Below, one piece after another: positions 17,014-27,243 of a stretch of 64,000 nucleotides of DNA (position 1 is the first letter of the stretch; every line of letters starts with the position of its first letter). The stretch covers positions 187,964 to 251,963 of the forward strand of contig NZ_JAHKQH010000042.1 in the NCBI RefSeq assembly GCF_018861025.1, given 5' to 3'. Below the pieces are notes generated by a model. The model saw nothing but the letters and a program-made list of their open reading frames with translations, did no database searches and was not told the DNA's origin. The DNA comes from Psychrosphaera sp. B3R10 (GTDB lineage Bacteria > Pseudomonadota > Gammaproteobacteria > Enterobacterales > Alteromonadaceae). The translations under genes were made by a program, and so were the position numbers.

Positions 17014-18480
17014 ATGAATAACGTATTCATAAAACAATTTTTTAGAACTGCTTTCGCTATCTCTAGTGTTTTGACAATAGGCACTGCGAATGCCGCGCAA
17101 GCACCAGAACATACTTATAAACCAGACGGCTACAAGATCATTACCGTTGAAACGCCAAAAGATGTTCGTTTTCACGCGACCGGTTTAGACAGCGACAAAG
17201 AAGGTGTCATTTGGGTGGCAACTCGATTGGGGGAAGTTTGGTATTTAAAAAATAATAGTTGGTCTAAATTTGCGGAAGGTTTGCATGAACCAACGGGGCT
17301 ATTAGTGGATGAAGATGGTTCTATTCTCGTTGCACAAAAACCAGAGCTAACTCGCTTAGTTGATGCTAATGATGATGGTGTTGCTGACAGTTATATACCA
17401 GTAGCGAACCAATGGACGTTTCACGACAACTATCATGAATTTACCTTTGGTCCAGTAAAAGATAAACAAGGGAATTTATACGGCACTTTGAACCTAAGTC
17501 ATAATCACCCTGATGCTTTCAGAATGGGCGCGATGGGGACGACAGGCGGGAATCGAGGTTTTGCTTTTAAAGTAGACAAGGAAGGGAAATATACGCCTTA
17601 TGCTCACGGTTTACGCTCGCCTGCGGGTATAGGTGCTAGCCCTCAAGGGGAAGTGTTTTTTACGGATAATCAAGGGGATTGGGTACCAACCTCTAAAATG
17701 CATTTATTAAAACAAGATAAGTTTTATGGTCACCCCGTATCGTTAATTGAAATCGACGGATTTACTCAAGAGCGTGTAAAAGCATTACCCTTAGACACAC
17801 TAAGCGCTATGAGTGAAAAGCCAGTGGTTTGGATACCTCATGTTGAAGTCGCCAACTCACCAGGTAATCCAGAGTGGAACACCACTGAAGGAAAATTTGG
17901 CCCGTTTGAAGGGCAAATATTTATAGGTGACCAAACCCAATCAAATGTATTTCGAGTCTTATTAGATGAAGTGAACGGCCAATATCAAGGAGCTGTTATT
18001 AACTTCATGAATAAATTTCAAAGTGGCAATATAAGGGCTGAGTTTGATATTCATGGTCAGTTATGGATAGGACAAACTGCACGAGGTTGGGGCGCTCAAG
18101 GTGGTAAACCATTTGGCTTGGAAAAAGTGGTATGGGACGGAACAAATCCATTTGAATTGCTGGACATCAAACTCACGAAAAAGGGCTTTAAACTAACCTT
18201 TACTGAAGCGCTAAACCCTGAGTCTGTTACCGCTAAAAGTCTCAGTGCCCAATCTTGGCATTACCATTATTCTAGTAACTATGGTTCCCCTAAGGTGGAT
18301 TTAACCTCTTTAACCATTAATAAGGTTACCTTGTCTGAAGACCACAAAACAATCTATGTTCAGATGCCTTTGGCAAGCGACAAAGTAATACAAATTGATT
18401 TTCCCGGTTTAAGAGACGTCAAAGGACGGTCTGTGAGCGTGGAAAAAGTGTATTACACCCTGAATCAGCTACGTAAGTAA
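17014..18480 (+). CDS. Periplasmic beta-propeller protein, sorbosone/glucose dehydrogenase-like
   Basis: A 488-residue exported protein (signal peptide ending near TANAA). The body has six-bladed propeller features (ATGLDSDKEGVIWVATRLG, LHEPTGLLVDEDGSILVA, HGLRSPAGIGASPQGEVFFTDNQGDW) like PQQ-type sugar dehydrogenases or NHL proteins, then an Ig-like tail (from about residue 390) of the SbsA/CopC-like kind. LRSPAGIG and TDNQGDWVP are typical of the membrane-bound dehydrogenase group seen with ThuA and cytochrome c domains in planctomycetes. It begins 19 bp after the cytochrome gene and likely hands electrons to that cytochrome. Whether it binds PQQ cannot be told from sequence alone. Confidence 0.7.
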   Translation: MNNVFIKQFFRTAFAISSVLTIGTANAAQAPEHTYKPDGYKIITVETPKDVRFHATGLDSDKEGVIWVATRLGEVWYLKNNSWSKFAEGLHEPTGLLVDEDGSILVAQKPELTRLVDANDDGVADSYIPVANQWTFHDNYHEFTFGPVKDKQGNLYGTLNLSHNHPDAFRMGAMGTTGGNRGFAFKVDKEGKYTPYAHGLRSPAGIGASPQGEVFFTDNQGDWVPTSKMHLLKQDKFYGHPVSLIEIDGFTQERVKALPLDTLSAMSEKPVVWIPHVEVANSPGNPEWNTTEGKFGPFEGQIFIGDQTQSNVFRVLLDEVNGQYQGAVINFMNKFQSGNIRAEFDIHGQLWIGQTARGWGAQGGKPFGLEKVVWDGTNPFELLDIKLTKKGFKLTFTEALNPESVTAKSLSAQSWHYHYSSNYGSPKVDLTSLTINKVTLSEDHKTIYVQMPLASDKVIQIDFPGLRDVKGRSVSVEKVYYTLNQLRK

Positions 18481-18488
18481 AAGCCGTG

Positions 18489-19391
18489 ATGAAACTAAAA
18501 TTAATGCCTTTAGTGCTATGTTATTTTTTGCTTAGTTGCTCGGTGATTAATAAAGCTGAACCTAAGCTAAAGGTACTGATTATTGATGGCCAAAATAACC
18601 ATGCTATCTGGCCAAAAACAACCCAGATGATGAAAGTGTACTTGGAGAGCATTGGGCAATTCGAGGTTGATATTTATCGCACCCAATTCACTTGGATGGG
18701 AAAAGACTTAATCACCAAATTTCCAGCTCAAGATGGCAGAACACATCAAGCTTCTAAACAACCTAAACATGATCCTACATTCAGTCCAACGTTTTTAAAC
18801 TATGATGTTGTGATTTCCAATTTTGGTTGGCAAGCAGCACCTTGGCCAGAATCAACACAATTAGCGTTTGAGCAATATATGAAAAATGGCGGTGGTTTTG
18901 TCACTGTTCACGCGGCGAACAATTCGTTTCCTCAATGGGGTGAATATAACAAAATGATTGGGTTAGGTGGTTGGGGTGGTCGTACTGAGAAAGATGGCCC
19001 TTACCTCTATTTCGACGACGCTGGCGAATTACGAAGGGATATGACACCGGGTAATGGTGGAGGTCATGGGCATCAACATGAGTTTGATATTCAAGTGAGA
19101 AACAAAAACCACCCAATTATGCAAGATTTACCAACGAGTTGGCGTCACAGTAAAGACGAGTTATATAACCGGTTGCGAGGTCCTGCGGAAAATTTAACCA
19201 TATTAGCCACGGCTTACGACGATAAAAAATTTAATGGTTTTGGACGGAATGAACCCGTCTTTATGACCATTAAATACCATAAGGGCCGAGTATTTCATAC
19301 GACCCTTGGACATGATTCGACGGCATTCCAAGACACAACCTTTATGTCGATACTGGCAAAAGGCACTCGCTGGGCAGCAGGTTTAGAGTAA
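18489..19391 (+). CDS. ThuA-domain lipoprotein
   Basis: About 300 residues, class-I-glutamine-amidotransferase-like ThuA fold: KVLIIDGQNNHAIWPKT, NYDVVISNFGWQAAPWPE, NGGGFVTVHAANNSFP, KYHKGRVFHTTLGHD. A lipobox (LLSCS) puts it in the periplasm. ThuA was named from trehalose utilisation and homologues associate with oxidised (keto-) disaccharide metabolism; exact activity is unsettled. It is 8 bp after the propeller gene, with GTG 18486 directly before ATG 18489 as an alternative start. Confidence 0.85.
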   Translation: MKLKLMPLVLCYFLLSCSVINKAEPKLKVLIIDGQNNHAIWPKTTQMMKVYLESIGQFEVDIYRTQFTWMGKDLITKFPAQDGRTHQASKQPKHDPTFSPTFLNYDVVISNFGWQAAPWPESTQLAFEQYMKNGGGFVTVHAANNSFPQWGEYNKMIGLGGWGGRTEKDGPYLYFDDAGELRRDMTPGNGGGHGHQHEFDIQVRNKNHPIMQDLPTSWRHSKDELYNRLRGPAENLTILATAYDDKKFNGFGRNEPVFMTIKYHKGRVFHTTLGHDSTAFQDTTFMSILAKGTRWAAGLE

Positions 19392-19422
19392 AGCTTGAAT
19401 AACTAAGTTAAAGGCGTTTTCT

Positions 19423-21278
19423 ATGTTTCGCAACATGACACTATCGATGAGTTTGTATGGTTTATTAGCGTTATTTTCTTTTTGTTCCATCGCTCAAGTC
19501 CCAGTTTCAGTTCAAGGTGAGCTGAAAAAATGGCACAAGATCACTCTTGAATTTGCTGGGCCAAATGTATCGGAACAGGATAACTACAATCCGTTTATTA
19601 ACTATAAATTGAACGTATTGTTTACCCATTCAAAGACCAAAGCTACTTACCTCGTTCCCGGGTATTTTGCCGCAGATGGGAATGCGGAAAATACCAGTGC
19701 TGATTCAGGCAATAAGTGGCGTGTGCACTTCAGTCCAGATGAAATAGGGCTATGGAATTGGAAGGCGAGCTTTATTAAAGGTAATTATGTTGCCGTTGCG
19801 AAAACCAATAAAACAGGATTGAGTGCTGGTTTTATGGATGGGCAATCTGGCTCATTTGAAGTAAATGCCACGGACAAACGAGGTCCAGATTTTAGAGCAT
19901 ACGGCCGTCTACAATATGTTAATAAGCCCTATTTAAGGTTTGCGGATCAAGGTGGATATTTTATAAAAGCAGGACCTGACTCTCCTGAAAATTTGCTGTC
20001 GTACGCTGATTTTGATGGCGGATTTAAAAACGATGGGTTTAAAGATAATTTAGTCAAAACCTGGCAACCTCATGTTCGAGACTGGCAAAAGGGGGACCCT
20101 ACGTTCAAATCTGAAAAAGGCAAAGGGCTGATCGGCGCACTTAATTATATTGCCAGCAAAGGCATGAACTCGATTTCATTCTTAACGCTTAATATTGTTG
20201 GCGACGATCAAAATGTATTTCCTTATGTCGATAATAAAGATTTTTTACGCTTTGATGTGTCGAAATTGGCGCAGTGGGAAATTGTGTTTGAACATGCTCA
20301 ATCGTTAGGTCTGTTTTTACACTTTAAGACACAAGAAGTGGAAAATCAGGGTCTATTAGACAATGGTGGATTGGGACTTGAACGCAAGCTTTATTACCGC
20401 GAACTAATAGCACGCTTTGGACATCACTTAGCGCTTAACTGGAATTTAGGGGAAGAAAATGGTGAATGGCATCCTAATCCGCCAACACCACCACAAACCA
20501 CCATCCAGCGGTTGGCAATGGCTAAGTACTTTAAACAAACCGATCCGTATCAACACCACAGAGTCATACACAATGGTCAATACTTTCATGATATAGCAGC
20601 CAACAACAGCCAATACACAGGCGCTTCAGTGCAAACTTCCTCACCCGATTTTTCACAAATTCATGGTGCGGTTAAACGTCTCAGAGATTGGCCTGTTAAT
20701 AATGGCCGACCATTGGCTATCGCAGTAGATGAGCCCGGTGACGCTGAATACGCTTTGCGTTCTGATGCACTAAACCCTGAACATTTTGATGCGCGTTCAA
20801 ATGGTTTATGGGGCGCATTAACCGCAGGCGCGTGGGGCACTGAATGGTACTTTGGTATAAAAATAAACACTCGGATTTAACCGCGCAAGATTGGCGAACC
20901 AGAGATAACTTTTGGTCGCAAGCCAAACACGCTATCGACTTTTTTAACATCACCAATTTAGATTTACCTAATGCCGTCAACAAAGATGATTGGGCTACAA
21001 ACGCTTGGGTGTTAGCCAAAGATAATGAATTTTATGTTGTTTACACCAAAGATGCATCAGCAGGTGTTTCGCTTAAATTACCCGGGGAGCCTGCGAATTA
21101 TAGTGTGTCATGGTATGACCCAAGAAACGGTGGTGAATTACAACAAGGCTCAGTAACTCAATTGTTACAAAACGAGCCATTTAAACACTTTTGGGTTCGA
21201 CATCAAAAAGATTTAGGCGCTGCACCAAACAATCCAGATAAAGACTGGGTGATTTTGGTTCGTAAAATCCAGCAGTAA
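19423..21278 (+). pseudogene. DUF5060/DUF4038-type putative glycoside hydrolase, frameshifted
   Basis: Two overlapping frames together make a complete protein of about 617 residues. The first (to a stop at 20880) has a signal peptide, an N-terminal DUF5060-type beta domain (WHKITLEFAGPNVSE, FSPDEIGLWNWKASF) and a TIM barrel (FLHFKTQEVENQ, LNWNLGEENGEW, DEPGDAEYAL). The second (from about 20860) supplies the end of the barrel and a C-terminal beta domain (NEFYVVYTKDASAG, SVSWYDPRNGGEL). Adding one A to the A5 run at 20859-20863 joins them (GTEWYFG then IKNKHSDLTAQDW). It could be true decay, slippage or a sequencing error. Substrate is unknown; the oxidative neighbours suggest a modified galactan or keto-sugar. 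Confidence 0.75.
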
Positions 21279-21562
21279 TGTAAGTCAATAGGGCAATCAG
21301 GTTGTGTATGAGGATACTTACAATCCTATTACCACTATTTTGAGAAATAAAACGCAAAACATTTTTTTGGGAGATCAAAGAATTGAAGTGGATTGGAATT
21401 AACAAAACGATACGTACAAAAGTAATTTTGCCAAAGGTGCTCATGATCGCTCCTTAAAAGAGCTTAATAATTATTCCGATATAGCGTGTGAACATTAAAG
21501 TTTGTTGTATTCGCAAACTAAGAGTTAAAACAAAAATTAGAACATTAACCTGAGTATATTTT

Positions 21563-23482
21563 ATGAAACGAAAAAGTTACAAAATCACCTCTTCAATGAT
21601 ATTTATTTTGCTCACTGCCGTAATGACTGGCTGCAATAGCTCACAGACTGCAACGAACAGTCAAACAGCAATCCAAAAAGAAAAAGAGCAACCCAATATA
21701 TTGTGGATCATTACAGACGATCAACGACCAGACTCGGTCAGTGCATACAATCGCGTAATGTACGGTACCAACGAGAGCCCGTTAGGGTATGTAGAGTCTC
21801 CAAACATTGATAAGTTGGCTGCAGAGGGCACGCTATTTGTTAATGCATTCACGAACTCGCCGGTGTGCGGGCCTTCAAGGGGCTCGATGTTGACAGGTCG
21901 TTATCCTTTTAGAAATGGTCATTATGCATTTGAATTGACTCATCAGAACCCTGACTTTGTAAAACCTACGGTGTCACAAACCATTCGTGACAATGGTTAT
22001 CAAACCTCTGTTTTTGGCAAAGAAGACTCTTATATTTTTAAGTGGGGACCCGGTCAAGGTTTTCATGATGCAGGTTTGTTCGACTATAAAGTGCATTTTA
22101 AACATCACTTACAGGCAAATAACAAAGGCGATATCTTCGGCGAAGCGTCGTACGGCGAAGTTGATGGTTCCCCAGTAATGAACGGTTATGCTGAGAACGT
22201 TGTTTATGCAGACGGTCGTACTCGTGAGTATTTTCTTAAAAGAAAAGGTGGTGAGCTTACTGAACGAGATTTAGCTGAAAGAGAAGTGACCAACCAAGAA
22301 TTTGATATTTTACGTGCGTATACGCGCACCAATACATCGCTAATTTTAGCAGGGGAAAATCCACAACCTGCAGATAAAACGGTTGACGCTTATATTGTTA
22401 AAGAGTTTGTAAACTACTTAGATAATGCAAATAAAGCATTTAAAACCAGTTGGGGCAGTGACGCTAAAGGCGCGAATTCAAATAAACCGCAATATATGCA
22501 ATTGGGATTTCATCTGCCACACACGCCGGTTTTACCGCCTAAATCCATTCGAGATAGATTTAAAACTAAGTCCTACAACATACCTGACTATTCAGCCGCA
22601 GAAACTGATAAGTTGCCAGAGCAACTGCAGGCGATTCAACAAGCCGGTGACATATCGGGCATGACTTATGAAGAGAAGCAAAAAGTAATTCAAGACTATT
22701 ATGCCTTTTGTGCTCACGGCGACGACCTAATTGGTAAAGCCGTTGAAGCATTTAAAGAATACAGTAAAAACAGTGGCCGAGAGTACGTCATCATCTACAC
22801 TATAGGAGACCACGGCTGGCATTTGGGTGAGCAAGGCATCGAAGCCAAGTTTGGTCCATGGGCGCAATCAACCGCGAATGCTGCGATCCTTGTATCGTCA
22901 GACAAGTCCCTTATCCCAGCGGGTAAAGTGTATAAAGACTTAGTGGAGTTTGTTGATTTCGCTCCAACGGTATTAAGTGCCGCAGGCGTTGATACCAGCA
23001 CAGAACAATTCGATTATTTAGACGGCTATAACTTGTTTGATGTATACAGTGGCAAGCTACCAAAACGCGATTATGTATTGGGTGAAATAAGTGTAATTTC
23101 GGGACCAAGAGCTTATCTGCACTCTGAACGTTTTCGATTCTCAATGCGAACACGACCATTTAATAATTGGGCAACAGAAGAGCAATTAGGTAAAGAGTTA
23201 GATTGGGCGCTAACGACAACGGCAGAGAAAGCTGAAATGACGCTATACGACTTGGACAACGACCCGTTAGAACAAAACAACCTTGCTTATCAAAACGATT
23301 ATGTTCAACTCGCGGGCTGGTTCAGGAATAAACTAGGTAATATCGTGCTGGGTGATGGACGTGTTGAAGCCGATTGGCGCAAAGCCAACGCTTACCACAT
23401 CAGTAATTTTGCTAAAGGTGCGGATGATAAGGTGCTCGATATACCACAAGAGCTCATTCCTTCAATTGCCGGTAGGAAATAA
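21563..23482 (+). CDS. S1 family sulfatase, lipoprotein
   Basis: A 639-residue sulfatase with lipobox MTGC (Cys24), metal-site DD at about 52-53 ([10 protein letters not shown]) and the formylglycine signature C102-[15 protein letters not shown] supplies further metal and substrate residues. It should remove sulfate from galactan units such as L-galactose-6-sulfate of porphyran or another sulfated galactose; the position cannot be read from sequence. A maturation enzyme for formylglycine is not seen in the window. A gap of 284 bp without clear regulatory motifs separates it from the preceding run. Confidence 0.92.
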   Translation: MKRKSYKITSSMIFILLTAVMTGCNSSQTATNSQTAIQKEKEQPNILWIITDDQRPDSVSAYNRVMYGTNESPLGYVESPNIDKLAAEGTLFVNAFTNSPVCGPSRGSMLTGRYPFRNGHYAFELTHQNPDFVKPTVSQTIRDNGYQTSVFGKEDSYIFKWGPGQGFHDAGLFDYKVHFKHHLQANNKGDIFGEASYGEVDGSPVMNGYAENVVYADGRTREYFLKRKGGELTERDLAEREVTNQEFDILRAYTRTNTSLILAGENPQPADKTVDAYIVKEFVNYLDNANKAFKTSWGSDAKGANSNKPQYMQLGFHLPHTPVLPPKSIRDRFKTKSYNIPDYSAAETDKLPEQLQAIQQAGDISGMTYEEKQKVIQDYYAFCAHGDDLIGKAVEAFKEYSKNSGREYVIIYTIGDHGWHLGEQGIEAKFGPWAQSTANAAILVSSDKSLIPAGKVYKDLVEFVDFAPTVLSAAGVDTSTEQFDYLDGYNLFDVYSGKLPKRDYVLGEISVISGPRAYLHSERFRFSMRTRPFNNWATEEQLGKELDWALTTTAEKAEMTLYDLDNDPLEQNNLAYQNDYVQLAGWFRNKLGNIVLGDGRVEADWRKANAYHISNFAKGADDKVLDIPQELIPSIAGRK

Positions 23483-23826
23483 TATTTATTTAATGGGTAA
23501 TTATTTAGTTGAAAGGGTTGCCGTTAGGGGTTGGTTAGTCGTTGGGTTAATAACGAGATAACTGGCTGAACAGCGGTACCTGACTTATTGTCAACACAGT
23601 GACGTTACAAGCCAAATATTTACCCATTGATACAATAAGCTTTTGAACATAGCAAGCGAAAACCTAAGCACAAAGTAGTTATCGGCCACTGGAACACTAC
23701 TACGTCAGTTTTACACGGAAATTAATGCCGAAGTTGATCAGCGAATGGAAAGGAAGACAAGCTCAGAATTTTAATTCTGAGCTTTTTTATTTGCTTGTTA
23801 GTTATCTCATTTACTAAATTATTGTG
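23483..23826. other. 344-bp gap with bidirectional terminator, no gene seen
   Basis: Between convergent genes. Short reading frames run through it but show no recognisable family. Its only clear element is the terminator at 23760-23789. Confidence 0.5.
23760..23789. terminator. Bidirectional Rho-independent terminator
   Basis: AGCTCAGAATT (23760-23770) pairs perfectly with AATTCTGAGCT (23773-23783), followed by T's. It separates the convergent sulfatase and GH16 genes. Confidence 0.85.
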
Positions 23827-25095
23827 TTATTGATCTTCTAACTTCCAAGTTCTCACCCAATCAATATATGCCGTATTTACGTCATTGTTTGAGAGTTCAG
23901 ACTTTTTAGGAAGACCGCCCACCCAACTCGCTTCACTAGTCCAAAGATCAAATATTATTTCTAAATCTCTGGTAAATTCACGATCGTACGTTTTGCCATC
24001 TAAATGCTCACCGACTTTGACTTTTCCTGCTGGTTCGCCATTTAAATAAAACTGCAGGTTGTTGGCATCTTGCCACCACACACCATAAATATGGTAATCC
24101 TCATTCCAACCCACATTTTTTAGCGGATTGACATCCGACAGGCCTGAACGCAAAAAGTTACCATGTTCACGAACGGTTTGAGGGTCTTTGTTTGAATCTG
24201 CTTGGAAATACTGAGAGTTCATTTGATAAGGGTATTCAGGTTTACATCCACATGAAGGGTTTGAGTTATTTTCTATAATGTCGATTTCATCTCTGTTGTT
24301 GCTGTCTCCATTGTTTAACCAATATGTTGTATAAGCTGACAAATGGGAGGTTTTTATTCTCGCCTCGGTATACATAGGGTATTTAGTTTCGGCTTTACTG
24401 TGAACTCGAGCAGTTTGGAACCAACGCCCTTCAGGATTGCTTTCATTTAATGTTGCTTTAAGCCATAACTTGCCGTCGGTAACACCTGAGTTTTCGTCTG
24501 TTGTGGACATAAAAACCGGGACGCCATAGTTCCACGACGATTTGAACCATTTCGAATTATCCCAAGAATCAAATTCGTCTGACATAGATTCGAGTTTAAC
24601 CCAAGACTTTCCTGTTGGCGTGGTATCTGAAATAGATACAAAAGACGGTAAGCTAGGGTCCATGTTGTTAAATAGCTCTGCGGTCAGCTGGGTTTCTATT
24701 TCGTTTACTGTAATTGATACAGTCGCTGTTACTTCGTCCCCATCAGCATCGGTCAGCGCATAAGTGAATGAGTCGTTACCTGTGAAATTTTCATAGGGAA
24801 TATATTGAAATACGCCATCAGAAATTTCAGTTACATCACCGTAAACGGGATAATGAGTAATACTGTAATCATCTCCGTCGCTACCGTTAGCACCAATATC
24901 GTCGTTATTTGATACGGCAATTTGGTTTGCCGAGCCTGTTTGACTATTTGCATCGACGGTTAACAAATCATTTTGTGCGCTCGGTACAGTATTTACAGAC
25001 GTGTTTTCATCATTATTTGAGCTACAGCCTAACATCAGAGATGCGCTTAACATAGACATGATAAATGGAGATTTTTTAAGGTTTAGTGTGTTCAT
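23827..25095 (-). CDS. GH16 endo-hydrolase lipoprotein with cadherin-like N-terminal domain
   Basis: About 422 residues from ATG 25095 (MNTLNLKKSP..LMLGC lipobox, Cys24). An ATG at 25170 is also in frame but lies inside the operator and gives no sensible leader. Residues about 38-132 are a cadherin/VCBS-like domain (NFTGNDSFTYALTDADGDEVTATV). The GH16 part begins near 163 (LESMSDEFDSW) and has E270-I-D272-I-I-E275 as catalytic residues, ending IDWVRTWKL. RDEIDIIENN differs from the first GH16, suggesting another bond type, perhaps porphyran or a sulfated agar segment; this is a guess. It is divergent from the next sulfatase with operators for each. Confidence 0.85.
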   Translation of the reverse strand: MNTLNLKKSPFIMSMLSASLMLGCSSNNDENTSVNTVPSAQNDLLTVDANSQTGSANQIAVSNNDDIGANGSDGDDYSITHYPVYGDVTEISDGVFQYIPYENFTGNDSFTYALTDADGDEVTATVSITVNEIETQLTAELFNNMDPSLPSFVSISDTTPTGKSWVKLESMSDEFDSWDNSKWFKSSWNYGVPVFMSTTDENSGVTDGKLWLKATLNESNPEGRWFQTARVHSKAETKYPMYTEARIKTSHLSAYTTYWLNNGDSNNRDEIDIIENNSNPSCGCKPEYPYQMNSQYFQADSNKDPQTVREHGNFLRSGLSDVNPLKNVGWNEDYHIYGVWWQDANNLQFYLNGEPAGKVKVGEHLDGKTYDREFTRDLEIIFDLWTSEASWVGGLPKKSELSNNDVNTAYIDWVRTWKLEDQ

Positions 25096-25159
25096 ATTTT
25101 TATGAGCTTCAGTTGATATAGAGGTACTAAAGTTATCAGAATATTTAACAAAAATACAA

Positions 25160-25171
25160 TTTGTTAACAAT
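25160..25171 (-). promoter_or_regulatory. Putative GntR/FCD operator (TTTGTTAACAAT)
   Basis: Eleven of twelve positions match; 65 bp before the GH16 start at 25095. Confidence 0.55.
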
Positions 25172-25259
25172 TTACTATAAACAAAGTTGTTGGTGCTTGG
25201 AATAAACTTAAATTTGTTATTACAAATGCCTAAGGCGTTCGTCGTCTACAAATGTTTGT

Positions 25260-25271
25260 ATTGTTAACAAA
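25260..25271 (+). promoter_or_regulatory. Putative GntR/FCD operator (ATTGTTAACAAA)
   Basis: Eleven of twelve positions match; 67 bp before the sulfatase start at 25338, just upstream of a TTGACT hexamer. Confidence 0.55.
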
Positions 25272-25337
25272 AAACAGTTGACTAAGTTGTGTATTTTTAT
25301 ATTGTTATATTCTTTATATAAATAATGAAATGCATAA

Positions 25338-27140
25338 ATGTTTGAATCGATTCGCCGAGCTTTATTGTCACTAACATCATTGAGTTTGTTGGCGTGTAAT
25401 AGCATAGAAACAAATACAAGGGACATATCGTCAGTTCCTTTTGAAGAGGTTTCTAAACCAAATGTGGTGTTAATTTTGATCGATGATCTCAATCACTATG
25501 GCATAACAGCCTATGGCGCAAATCGGTTACATTCCTATGATGGTGAATTCAAACATAAAGTATTTTCAACCCCGAGTATTGATAGCTTAGCCCAGAAGGG
25601 GGTGTTGGTAGAGAGGGCTTACGCGCATCCCATTTGCGAAAATACACGGATTTCGTTAATGAGCGGCAAAAGAAATAACCGGAATTATTTAAGACCTAAA
25701 TCACAACATCATTCTGATTTAACTTTTGGCGATGCTTTTAAAAAAGCAGGTTATAAAACAGGACTTTTTGGTAAGTGGAAACAATCTCGAGGCACTGAAG
25801 AGATCGCCGGTCAAAGTTATTTATCTGAGTTTGGCTGGGATACATATACTGCGTTTGATGTTATTGAAGAAGGTCAACGTTTTATAAACCCGAGTCTAGT
25901 GGTCAATGGCGAAGTAGTAAATTATAAAGGTAGGCAAGACGTCGATCCAGAAACAGGGAGACGTTGGTATGGTCCGGATATAGTTAATCGCCATGCACTT
26001 CGTTTTATTGAAGAAAATAAACATCAGCCGTTTTTTTTGTATTACCCAATGTTACTTGTTCACGATGATCATAAACCAACGCCTGATACTCGCCCTAAAT
26101 CCATTTTTGACAATTTTCCAGAAGTTGCAACCTATAACAATACTCTTGGAGATGATCGTCAATATTTTCCTGACATGATCATCTATATGGACAAGTTAGT
26201 GGGAAAGGTCGTAAACAAGTTAGAAGAGCAAGGTTTAATAGAAAATACTTTAATCGTTGTGATGGGAGATAACGGTACTAAGTCAACTTTTGGTCATGTT
26301 TTGCCAGACGGAACCATCTATCCTGGTGGCAAAGGACGTACAGCTGAAAATGGTATTAGAGTGCCGTTGATATTGAGTCAACCAAGTGTAATACCTTCTG
26401 GTCAAGGTTCCTCAATAAGACGTTATTCAGGCATTGTTAACATAACTGATATTTATCCAACGGTTGCTGAGAGCGCTGGTGTACATATGCCTAATGCTGA
26501 TCAAGTAGATGGAGTAAGTTTTTGGCAGCAGGCTGTAGGGAAAAACAGTGTAGAACACCGAGACTATATTTATCGTTGGTATATTGGTAACAATCGATTT
26601 CCAACTGATGATTTATTGAGATTCGTTTTTAACAAAGACTATAAATTGTATGCCCCCGACAAAGATTTTCCAAAAGGGCGTTTTTTTGATTTAACAAATG
26701 ATCCATTAGAGTTACATGGCGAATTTTATATCAATCGTAAGTGGGGTATTCGCAGGTATAGCGGACTCAGTTTTGACTCCTTGACGGAAACGCAACATTT
26801 AGCTTACCAAGAATTAAAGAACAAATTAGAAAAGCATAAAGAGCAACGTGTCACATCGCTTGCCATTATCGTCGATAAAAGGCAGCTAACCGTAGGTGAA
26901 CGTTTAACATTTGACGTTGAGGTTTTACCTAATTCAGCGCAACGACAAGGTGTTATATGGCATTCAACGGATCCAACAATTGCGACGGTTGATAAATTTG
27001 GCGTAGTTACCGCTTTACAGGTTGGGGAAGTCGAAATACAGGTGTATTCATGGGATGACGCAAAGCCATTGGCTGCTAATGAGGCACCGAGTTATTTACG
27101 AGAAGGTCTATCGGATATGGTTAAAATAGAAATAAAGTGA
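25338..27140 (+). CDS. S1-like sulfatase with CENTR signature and Ig-like (BIG2) C-terminus
   Basis: A 600-residue lipoprotein (Cys20). The alkaline-phosphatase-like fold is clear: LILIDDLNHYG (DD at about 49-50), FGDAFKKAGYKTGLFGKWKQ, VVMGDNGTKSTFG. At the site where sulfatases have C-x-P/A-S/T-R this protein reads C100-E-N-T-R, keeping Cys and Arg but replacing the third-position Pro/Ala with Asn. Residues about 515-585 form a bacterial Ig-like group 2 domain (LTVGERLTFDVEVLPNSA, DPTIATVDKFGVVTAL). It probably acts on sulfated galactan. The operator at 25260 and the following phosphatase-like gene suggest one transcript. Confidence 0.88.
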   Translation: MFESIRRALLSLTSLSLLACNSIETNTRDISSVPFEEVSKPNVVLILIDDLNHYGITAYGANRLHSYDGEFKHKVFSTPSIDSLAQKGVLVERAYAHPICENTRISLMSGKRNNRNYLRPKSQHHSDLTFGDAFKKAGYKTGLFGKWKQSRGTEEIAGQSYLSEFGWDTYTAFDVIEEGQRFINPSLVVNGEVVNYKGRQDVDPETGRRWYGPDIVNRHALRFIEENKHQPFFLYYPMLLVHDDHKPTPDTRPKSIFDNFPEVATYNNTLGDDRQYFPDMIIYMDKLVGKVVNKLEEQGLIENTLIVVMGDNGTKSTFGHVLPDGTIYPGGKGRTAENGIRVPLILSQPSVIPSGQGSSIRRYSGIVNITDIYPTVAESAGVHMPNADQVDGVSFWQQAVGKNSVEHRDYIYRWYIGNNRFPTDDLLRFVFNKDYKLYAPDKDFPKGRFFDLTNDPLELHGEFYINRKWGIRRYSGLSFDSLTETQHLAYQELKNKLEKHKEQRVTSLAIIVDKRQLTVGERLTFDVEVLPNSAQRQGVIWHSTDPTIATVDKFGVVTALQVGEVEIQVYSWDDAKPLAANEAPSYLREGLSDMVKIEIK

Positions 27141-27243
27141 ATACGAGTGACTCCTGAAGGAATTTGAAGTGCTGAAAAGATAATAAATTGGAATGATTTA
27201 GAGTTAATCAAACTCTCTATCTCAATCAAATACAGGTAAAAAA

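Noticed and set aside
23483-23759. Transposase or gene remnant downstream of the first sulfatase
   Set aside because: Short frames exist but no motif, terminal repeat or family pattern could be supported.
25096-25170. Upstream ATG for the second GH16
   Set aside because: It lies in the operator and would put a non-signal stretch before the lipoprotein leader.
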